This document shows, in pieces, positions 6,033 through 9,693 of a stretch of DNA of 9,693 nt (position 1 is its first letter; each line of letters starts with the position of its first letter). The position numbers and the translations under genes are program-made. The stretch is from Gammaproteobacteria bacterium (GTDB lineage Bacteria > Pseudomonadota > Gammaproteobacteria > Thiomicrospirales > Thiomicrospiraceae): positions 1 through 9,693 of the forward strand of contig JAADDM010000294.1 in the NCBI GenBank assembly GCA_013153955.1, written 5' to 3'. The notes beneath the pieces are model-generated. The model was not told the DNA's origin and did not search any database. It saw nothing but the letters and a program-made list of their open reading frames with translations.

Positions 6033-7805
6033 TTAGCTCACCTCTAATTGTTCTTTAACATAGTGCATAAATTCTTCTTCAGGCAACGGCTTACTAAAAT
6101 AATATCCCTGCGCCAAATCACACCCTAAATCCTGTAAAAAACGCCACTGTGCTTCAGTTTCGACCCCCTCAGCAATCACCTTTTTACCCAACCCATGTGC
6201 CATCGCAATAATCGCTTTGACTAACACTGCATCATCCTCATCGCCGGGTAAACCCATAACAAAAGCACGATCTATTTTAACGGTATCAACAGGGTAGCGC
6301 TTTAAATAGCTTAAAGAGGAGTACCCCGTTCCAAAATCATCTATCGACAAACAGACCCCCGAGCCAACTAAACTGAATAACTTCTGTTTAAGGCCTTCAG
6401 AATCATCCATCAAAAGCCCCTCAGTTATCTCTAACTCTAATAAATTCAACGTTAAACTGCTTTTATTAAACGCAGCGACTTGCTCATATAGATCGGCATG
6501 CTGAAATTGAATAGGAGAGACATTCACAGCCAAATTCAGCTGAGCGTTACAGGCTTTATTCACCGAGTTCATCGTGGAAACCGCAAACCCTAGCACCCAA
6601 CTTCCAATATTATTCATGTGCCCAGTCGCTTCAGCAAGCGGGATAAATTCATCAGGACCCACAAAACCGAGCAGCTCATTATTCCAACGTAACAGCGCCT
6701 CAGCCCCAACAATAATGCCGGTAGCAACATCCACAATCGCTTGAAAGTTTAATGAAAACTCCTCGCGCTGTAGCGCATAGTTAATTTGCTCAACAATCTC
6801 TCTACGTCTAACACCTTGTTTATCCATAGAATCACAATATATTCGGAAGGTATTCTTACCCGCTTTCTTGGCCTCGTACATCGCCTCGTCAGAACGGTTC
6901 ATTAACGTATCAAAATCCGATCCGTGAGTAGGATAAATCGCTACCCCAATACTGCACCCAATCGTCACGGAATGCCCTGCCAGCACAAACGGCGTAGACA
7001 TTTGAGTCACCGCCTCTTTTAACTTTGGAATAATGCACTCATCTCCCGCAATGTCTTTTAGGATAATGACATACTCATCCCCTCCTAACCTAGCCACAAT
7101 ATCTAAGGGGCGAACAATGCTTAAAAACCGCCCTCCTGCAATACGCAAAAGGGCATCGCCAGCCTCATGCCCAAACGTATCATTCACATTTTTAAACCCA
7201 TCCAAATCAATGAATATTACAGCCATTTTTTTATTAGAGTGACCTAACCTAGCTAGCTCAGAAGGGATATTTTCAAAAAGGAATCGACGATTAGGCAAGC
7301 CCGTCAGACTATCTCTTTGCGAAAGCTCATTAATTACTTTATGGGCCGACTCCAATTCATTTAACTTACTTTGGAGTACCGATTGAAGCGTCCACATTTC
7401 AAGAAATACCCGAACTTTTGACAGCAGAATTTCGGTATTGACAGGCTTATAAATATAATCCACAGCCCCCGCCGCATACCCCAATAAACTATTTTGTTCA
7501 TCTCGGTGCGCTGCCGTGATGAAAATAACAGGAACATGCTGGGTTGTAGCCTCCTCCTGTAAAAATTCAACCGCTTCAAACCCCGTCATTCCCGGCATTT
7601 GAACATCCATTAAAATTAAGGCTAAATTCGGGGTCACTAATGCCAGCGAGAGTGCCTGATTCCCCGAATCCGCTTCAATTAAATCGGCATCCACATGTTT
7701 CAAAATCTTTTTGAGTGCCAACCGATTAGCAAATAAATCATCAGTAATTAAAATAACAGGACGCTCTGATGCGACACCTTGTTTCAAGTCTTCCACCTGT
7801 ACCAA
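6033..7805 (-). CDS. Response regulator with GGDEF and EAL domains (c-di-GMP synthesis/degradation)
   Basis: 590 residues. The receiver (about 16-135) has Asp22/23, acceptor Asp67 in LMDVQMPG, Thr97 and Lys120. A short coiled linker (138-162) leads to the GGDEF domain (165-325) with DSLTGLPNRR, active site GGDEY (241-245) and an RxxD inhibitory site (Arg232-Asp235) at the standard five-residue spacing. The EAL domain (335-585) has EALLRW (369-374), NVSPIQF (428-434), ELEITEG (Glu459), DDFGTGYSS (489-497), VKID (509-512), AEGVET (545-550) and QGYYFSKPLP (566-575). Motifs for both diguanylate cyclase and phosphodiesterase look intact, so it could be bifunctional, or one domain could act mainly as regulator. 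No membrane segment: a cytoplasmic response regulator. The displayed start is TTG at 7803-7805 with AAAGG too close upstream; TTG at 7785-7787 (584 residues) has a better-spaced AGGTGG. It is first in the operon and the likely output of the kinase. Confidence 0.97.
   Translation of the reverse strand: MVQVEDLKQGVASERPVILITDDLFANRLALKKILKHVDADLIEADSGNQALSLALVTPNLALILMDVQMPGMTGFEAVEFLQEEATTQHVPVIFITAAHRDEQNSLLGYAAGAVDYIYKPVNTEILLSKVRVFLEMWTLQSVLQSKLNELESAHKVINELSQRDSLTGLPNRRFLFENIPSELARLGHSNKKMAVIFIDLDGFKNVNDTFGHEAGDALLRIAGGRFLSIVRPLDIVARLGGDEYVIILKDIAGDECIIPKLKEAVTQMSTPFVLAGHSVTIGCSIGVAIYPTHGSDFDTLMNRSDEAMYEAKKAGKNTFRIYCDSMDKQGVRRREIVEQINYALQREEFSLNFQAIVDVATGIIVGAEALLRWNNELLGFVGPDEFIPLAEATGHMNNIGSWVLGFAVSTMNSVNKACNAQLNLAVNVSPIQFQHADLYEQVAAFNKSSLTLNLLELEITEGLLMDDSEGLKQKLFSLVGSGVCLSIDDFGTGYSSLSYLKRYPVDTVKIDRAFVMGLPGDEDDAVLVKAIIAMAHGLGKKVIAEGVETEAQWRFLQDLGCDLAQGYYFSKPLPEEEFMHYVKEQLEVS
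7793..7798 (-). promoter_or_regulatory. Ribosome binding site candidate favouring an internal TTG start
   Basis: On the minus strand AGGTGG is followed by a 5-nt spacer and TTG at 7785-7787, in frame with the REC-GGDEF-EAL gene and six codons inside the longest reading. The longest reading also begins with TTG (7803-7805), but its purine run AAAGG is only 2 nt away. The first receiver strand starts about nine codons further on, so either start keeps the domain whole. Confidence 0.45.
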
Positions 7806-7832
7806 GCCTTTTGAATAAATTAACCAAGTCTA

Positions 7833-7860
7833 AATATACAACAGCTAACAATACAAGCAA
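7833..7860 (-). promoter_or_regulatory. Weak sigma70-like promoter candidate for the signalling operon
   Basis: On the minus strand TTGCTT (7855-7860), a 16-nt spacer and TATATT (7833-7838), about 28-46 nt upstream of the two possible start codons. The -10 is 5 of 6 to consensus but the -35 only 3 of 6, so activation by a regulator or a different start site is possible. An initiating leader of 20-40 nt would be normal. Confidence 0.3.
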
Positions 7861-7979
7861 TGTTTTTAATCGCCCTAAAAACAAAACAGCCATAACAAAC
7901 AGACTCATTAAGCACGACTATTCGCCACATAAAAAACCTTTATCCTTTAACAACAATGAGTTAAACGAATAGCTTATCC

Positions 7980-7991
7980 ACCAGATCTGGT
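7980..7991. promoter_or_regulatory. 12-bp perfect palindrome, possible operator
   Basis: ACCAGATCTGGT is identical to its reverse complement and lies in the divergent intergenic region, about 120 bp upstream of the operon's promoter candidate. Half-sites ACCA/TGGT recur in the 10-bp palindrome at 8110-8119. Dyad symmetry of this kind suits a dimeric repressor or activator, but no regulator gene adjoins and the function is inferred only from symmetry and position. Confidence 0.3.
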
Positions 7992-8109
7992 CCACTTAGA
8001 CACTGTACTGCCTCATAACAAATACTTATCCGGCTGTAAAAGTCATTTATTATTTTAATGATTCCTGTACTCCCCCCCTTAATCTCTATTGAATAGCTAA
8101 ATAAATCGC

Positions 8110-8119
8110 CACCATGGTG
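8110..8119. promoter_or_regulatory. 10-bp perfect palindrome, possible operator
   Basis: CACCATGGTG is a perfect palindrome about 145 bp upstream of the small plus-strand gene. It shares the ACCA/TGGT half-sites of the palindrome at 7980-7991 but with no central spacer, so one protein binding both would have to tolerate different half-site spacing. This may be chance. Confidence 0.2.
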
Positions 8120-8254
8120 ACGCAAGAAAAAATATAAATAGTGATTTATTTATAAAAAAATAAGCTGAGAAAATAGGCGCTAAGCAGTAAACAGAGTGGT
8201 ACGCTATTAAAATAGATAACGGAATCACTATTCACCCCGAAAACAGGACAAAAC

Positions 8255-8467
8255 ATGTCAAACATACCCCCTTTAAATGATGATTCAGATCAAACACAAA
8301 GCGATCAACAAGCAACCCCATCAGAAGCGAATAACCCAAAAACATCCAAGGCAATGTCACAGCGACACAAAGCGAAAATAGCTAGAATATTACAAGCATG
8401 TGTCAAAACAGGAAAAACACCAGCGGAACTGGAAGATGAGGCCTATAGAGCGATGTTTGGTGATTAA
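8255..8467 (+). CDS. Small hydrophilic hypothetical protein, 70 residues
   Basis: I do not recognise the family. The start is ATG at 8255, with AGGA six bases upstream; the stop is TAA, and a strong terminator follows about 70 bp later, so this looks like a real monocistronic gene. The first 33 residues are rich in Asp, Gln, Asn, Ser, Thr and Pro and are probably disordered. The second half, from Ser35 (SQRHKAKIARILQACVKTGK), is basic and likely helical, followed by an acidic helix (PAELEDEAYRAMFGD) with one cysteine at 49. There is no signal peptide or membrane segment, so it is probably cytosolic. The basic-then-acidic helical pair might bind a protein or nucleic acid partner, but that is a guess. 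It is divergent from the signalling operon and shares its upstream region. Confidence 0.65.
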   Translation: MSNIPPLNDDSDQTQSDQQATPSEANNPKTSKAMSQRHKAKIARILQACVKTGKTPAELEDEAYRAMFGD

Positions 8468-8539
8468 GTAGCAAAGAACAACTCAACAAACACCAAAAAA
8501 AAGACAGAGGTAGGGACGCCCTCTATAAATAACAGACAT

Positions 8540-8567
8540 AAAAAAGCCCGCATAAGCGGGCTTTTTT
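8540..8567. terminator. Strong bidirectional intrinsic terminator
   Basis: GCCCGC (8546-8551), tetraloop ATAA, GCGGGC (8556-8561), flanked by six A on the left and six T on the right, giving a 12-bp perfect stem and a U-tract in either direction. It ends transcripts of the small plus-strand gene and, from the other side, of the tRNA-Met gene, whose 3' end lies 8 nt away. Confidence 0.93.
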
Positions 8568-8575
8568 ATTGAATA

Positions 8576-8652
8576 TGGTGGCTACACCGGGATTTGAACC
8601 TGGGACCCCATCATTATGAGTGATGTGCTCTAACCAACTGAGCTATGTAGCC
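8576..8652 (-). tRNA. tRNA-Met (anticodon CAT), elongator type
   Basis: A 77-nt gene with encoded CCA (TGG on the plus strand at 8576-8578). The acceptor stem GGCTACA pairs with TGTAGCC; the D-arm AGCTCAGTTGGTTAGAGC is standard; the anticodon arm is CATCA-CTCATAA-TGATG with anticodon CAT; the T-arm carries GGTTCAAATC. The first acceptor pair G-C, rather than the initiator's unpaired C-A, and close agreement with the E. coli elongator tRNA-Met identify it as elongator, not initiator. A CAT-anticodon tRNA can also be the tRNA-Ile precursor modified by TilS, but the body sequence argues for methionine. It is transcribed alone between a consensus-like promoter and the shared terminator. Confidence 0.98.
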
Positions 8653-8663
8653 AATGTGCGCGT

Positions 8664-8691
8664 ATTATATAATCTACTGGTTATATGTCAA
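8664..8691 (-). promoter_or_regulatory. Consensus sigma70 promoter of tRNA-Met
   Basis: On the minus strand TTGACA (8686-8691) and TATAAT (8664-8669) are both perfect, with a 16-nt spacer. The bases after the -10 are ACGCGC, a GC-rich discriminator of the kind linked to stringent control of stable RNA genes. The tRNA 5' end is 11 nt beyond the -10, so the leader removed by RNase P would be only about 5 nt. Confidence 0.9.
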
Positions 8692-8765
8692 CACAATCAG
8701 TCTTTTATTTCTGTGTTTTTTGAAAACAAGCAGGCATGGTTGTTTGATAACGCGGCCAGCTGAGC

Positions 8766-8852
8766 CAATTCTGGATTTATAAGCCTCGTGAGCGGGTGCA
8801 AGACAAAGCGTAAAGTGTGCACCTACAACTGTAGGCAATCACTTTATAACGC
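8766..8852. repeat. 87-bp direct repeat, copy A
   Basis: Matches copy B (8970-9056) at 81 of 87 positions without gaps. The right half (8808-8852) is an imperfect stem-loop: GCGT/ACGC outer pair, AAAGTG/CACTTT, a small internal loop, then CCTACA/TGTAGG (8822-8827 and 8830-8835), with a 3-nt bulge on the right arm. The left half, containing GGATTTATAAGCCTCGTGAG, is unstructured by eye but equally conserved. It resembles a mobile or dispersed intergenic repeat, but I do not recognise a named family. Confidence 0.9.
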
Positions 8853-8870
8853 TGTTTTGGGTCTCTTTCT

Positions 8871-8968
8871 GCTTTGGAACTTGATGGGCTGCTCAACAGT
8901 GTAAAGCCACCAGGCCTAGTTATCTTGTGATAACCAGGTTCAAAGATATTTCCAAAGCCCCTTTACAC
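8871..8968. repeat. Structured spacer with competing inverted repeats
   Basis: Between the two direct repeats are three pairings. GTTATC-TTGT-GATAAC (8919-8934) is extended by CCT/AGG across one mismatch. GTGTAAAG (8899-8906) is complementary to CTTTACAC (8961-8968). GCTTTGGAA (8871-8879) is complementary to TTCCAAAGC (8950-8958). The last two interleave, so they would exclude each other or form a pseudoknot. The local hairpin is compatible with either. Confidence 0.6.
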
Positions 8969-8969
8969 G

Positions 8970-9056
8970 CAATTTTGGATTTATAAGCCTCGTGAGTGGG
9001 TACAAGACAAGGCGTAAAGTGTGCGCCTACAAATGTAGGCAATCACTTTATAACGC
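8970..9056. repeat. 87-bp direct repeat, copy B
   Basis: Same orientation as copy A, start-to-start distance 204 bp. The six differences include one in the stem arm, where copy B has G (GCGCC against GCACC in A), restoring a G-C pair and lengthening the inner stem to GCCTACA/TGTAGGC, and one in the 2-nt centre of the hairpin (AA against AC). The stem-loop at 9012-9056 begins 37 bp downstream of the ychF stop codon, so it probably lies in the ychF 3' untranslated region. Confidence 0.9.
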
Positions 9057-9093
9057 GGTATTGTGCCTGCTCACGGAGCTTAGAAACCAAAAT

Positions 9094-9693
9094 TTAGACG
9101 TTGAATCGGAAGTGCATTACATCCCCGTCTTGGACGATGTACTCTTTCCCTTCTAAACGCTGTTTACCAGCAGTCTTAGCGCCAGCATCACCGTTAAATT
9201 CAATAAAGTCTTCATAAGCTGTGACTTCAGCTCGGATAAACCCTTTTTCAAAGTCAGTGTGAATCACGCCTGCTGCTTGAGGCGCTGTTGCCCCTTTTTT
9301 AACTGTCCAAGCACGCACTTCCTGTACGCCTGCAGTAAAGTAGGTTTGTAGTCCAAGCAACTCATAAGCTGCTCGAATCACGCGGTTAAGACCCGGTTCA
9401 TCCTGCCCCATCTCTTCCAAGAAGTCAGCCTTATCTTCGTCATCTAGCTCTGCAATCTCTTCTTCCATTGAAGCACAGATTGCAACCACGACCGCGCCCT
9501 GCTCTTCGGCTAACTTGCGTACGCCATCAAGCAAGGGGTTGTTTTCAAAGCCATCTTCACTGACATTGGCAATGTACATCATCGGCTTTACAGTTAATAA
9601 GTGTAAGTCTTCAAGTTCTTTTAGCTCCTCTTCGTCTAAGCCAATTAGACGAATTAGAACACCATCTTCAATAGCATCAGCTACTTTTTGTAA
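9094..9693 (-). CDS. ychF: YchF/OLA1 family ATPase, C-terminal 199 residues (cut by window edge)
   Basis: YchF is an Obg-related P-loop protein that prefers ATP and associates with ribosomes; in bacteria it is linked to stress responses and translation start control. The window holds about the last 199 of the usual 363 residues, and the frame is open to the right edge, so the gene begins beyond it; the Met at 9580-9582 is internal. Visible landmarks are LLTVKPMMYIANVSEDGFEN, the coiled-coil/insert end with AEIAELDDE-like residues, EPGLNRVIRAAYELLGLQTYFTAG, and the TGS domain (VRAWTVKKGATAPQAAGVIHTDFEKGFIRAEV) ending in DGDVMHFRFNV, the family's typical C-terminus. The ATP-binding domain is outside the window. 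Downstream, in its transcription direction, lie the paired repeats and then tRNA-Met on the same strand. Confidence 0.98.
   Translation of the reverse strand, partial: LQKVADAIEDGVLIRLIGLDEEELKELEDLHLLTVKPMMYIANVSEDGFENNPLLDGVRKLAEEQGAVVVAICASMEEEIAELDDEDKADFLEEMGQDEPGLNRVIRAAYELLGLQTYFTAGVQEVRAWTVKKGATAPQAAGVIHTDFEKGFIRAEVTAYEDFIEFNGDAGAKTAGKQRLEGKEYIVQDGDVMHFRFNV

Larger units (their letters stand above)
7806..8254. other. 449-bp AT-rich divergent intergenic region with palindromes
   Basis: No convincing gene is present. The stretch separates the minus-strand signalling operon from the plus-strand small gene, so both promoters should lie here. It holds a 12-bp perfect palindrome (7980-7991), a 10-bp perfect palindrome (8110-8119) and very AT-rich runs around 8125-8175, including a weak TTATTT/AAATAA hairpin. 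A promoter candidate for the operon is listed separately; I saw no convincing promoter for the small gene. Confidence 0.6.
8700..9093. other. 394-bp non-coding region carrying paired structured repeats
   Basis: No supported coding sequence lies between the tRNA promoter and the ychF stop. Most of it is a repeat-spacer-repeat block (8766-9056). The left flank, 8700-8765, includes TGATAACGCGG (8745-8755), resembling the right end of the repeat (TATAACGCGG at 9049-9058), so a degenerate third copy is conceivable. I saw no clear intrinsic terminator for ychF, unless the repeat stem-loop serves as its 3' end. Confidence 0.7.

Noticed and set aside
7769..7972. Plus-strand 67-codon open frame overlapping the start of the REC-GGDEF-EAL gene
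   Set aside because: It begins inside the opposite gene, and the Asn/Lys/Thr-rich product reflects AT-rich intergenic DNA with no recognisable motif.
7977..8010. Possible insertion-sequence end (CTGGTCCACTTAGACA resembles some IS3-family termini)
   Set aside because: No transposase remnant, no matching opposite inverted repeat and no target duplication seen nearby; the resemblance is from memory only.
8576..8652. tRNA-Met as an integration site with an adjacent mobile element
   Set aside because: The 3' end runs directly into an ordinary terminator; no duplicated tRNA 3' segment or integrase gene is visible in the window.
8766..9056. CRISPR array
   Set aside because: Only two repeats, each 87 bp, with a single 117-bp spacer and no cas genes; unit size and spacing do not fit a CRISPR.
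9094..9582. Reading the right-hand gene as a complete 162-residue protein starting at 9582
   Set aside because: The frame stays open to 9693 and the extra residues (LLTVKP and upstream) match the continuing YchF protein, so the Met is internal.

Overview
The window reads as ordinary chromosome of a moderately AT-rich gammaproteobacterium. The elongator tRNA-Met differs by only a few bases from my recollection of the E. coli gene. YchF, SufE and the YbjN-like protein are all of proteobacterial type, and sigma70-like promoters and intrinsic terminators are visible. I cannot name the genus. A free-living, environment-sensing lifestyle is suggested by the large signalling operon.

Layout. (1) 1-377, minus: N-terminal part of an exported YbjN-family protein, running off the left edge. 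(2) 560-994, plus: sufE, the sulfur-acceptor partner of a cysteine desulfurase, starting with GTG. Its stop codon interlocks with that of the convergent operon in one CTAG. (3) 991-7805, minus: a compact four-gene signalling operon. In transcription order it encodes a REC-GGDEF-EAL protein, a 1197-residue membrane hybrid histidine kinase (periplasmic domain, HAMP region, GAF, coiled coil, HisKA, HATPase, three receivers), a CheR-type methyltransferase and a receiver-less CheB-type methylesterase. The spacings are 60 bp, 4 bp and a 20-bp overlap. (4) 7806-8254: a 449-bp AT-rich divergent intergenic region with two perfect palindromes sharing ACCA/TGGT half-sites. (5) 8255-8467, plus: a 70-residue unrecognised hydrophilic protein, followed by a strong bidirectional terminator. 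(6) 8576-8652, minus: tRNA-Met(CAT) with a near-consensus promoter. (7) 8700-9093: non-coding, with two 87-bp direct repeats (81/87 identical) that each contain a stem-loop, separated by a further structured stretch. (8) 9094-9693, minus: C-terminal 199 residues of the ATPase YchF, running off the right edge.

How the operon may work (inference). The kinase senses a signal through its periplasmic and GAF domains, autophosphorylates at His540 and passes phosphate to its receivers. The REC-GGDEF-EAL protein is the natural output and would set cyclic-di-GMP levels; its synthesis, product-inhibition and degradation motifs all look intact. CheR and CheB normally add and remove methyl groups on chemoreceptor glutamates. 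No chemoreceptor, CheA or CheW is encoded here, so the kinase itself, through its Glu/Gln-rich coiled coil, is the most attractive target. That would be a sensory-adaptation module fitted to a c-di-GMP phosphorelay. No HPt domain is visible in the operon, so either phosphotransfer is direct or an HPt protein lies elsewhere. This operon and the paired structured repeats are the two most interesting items.
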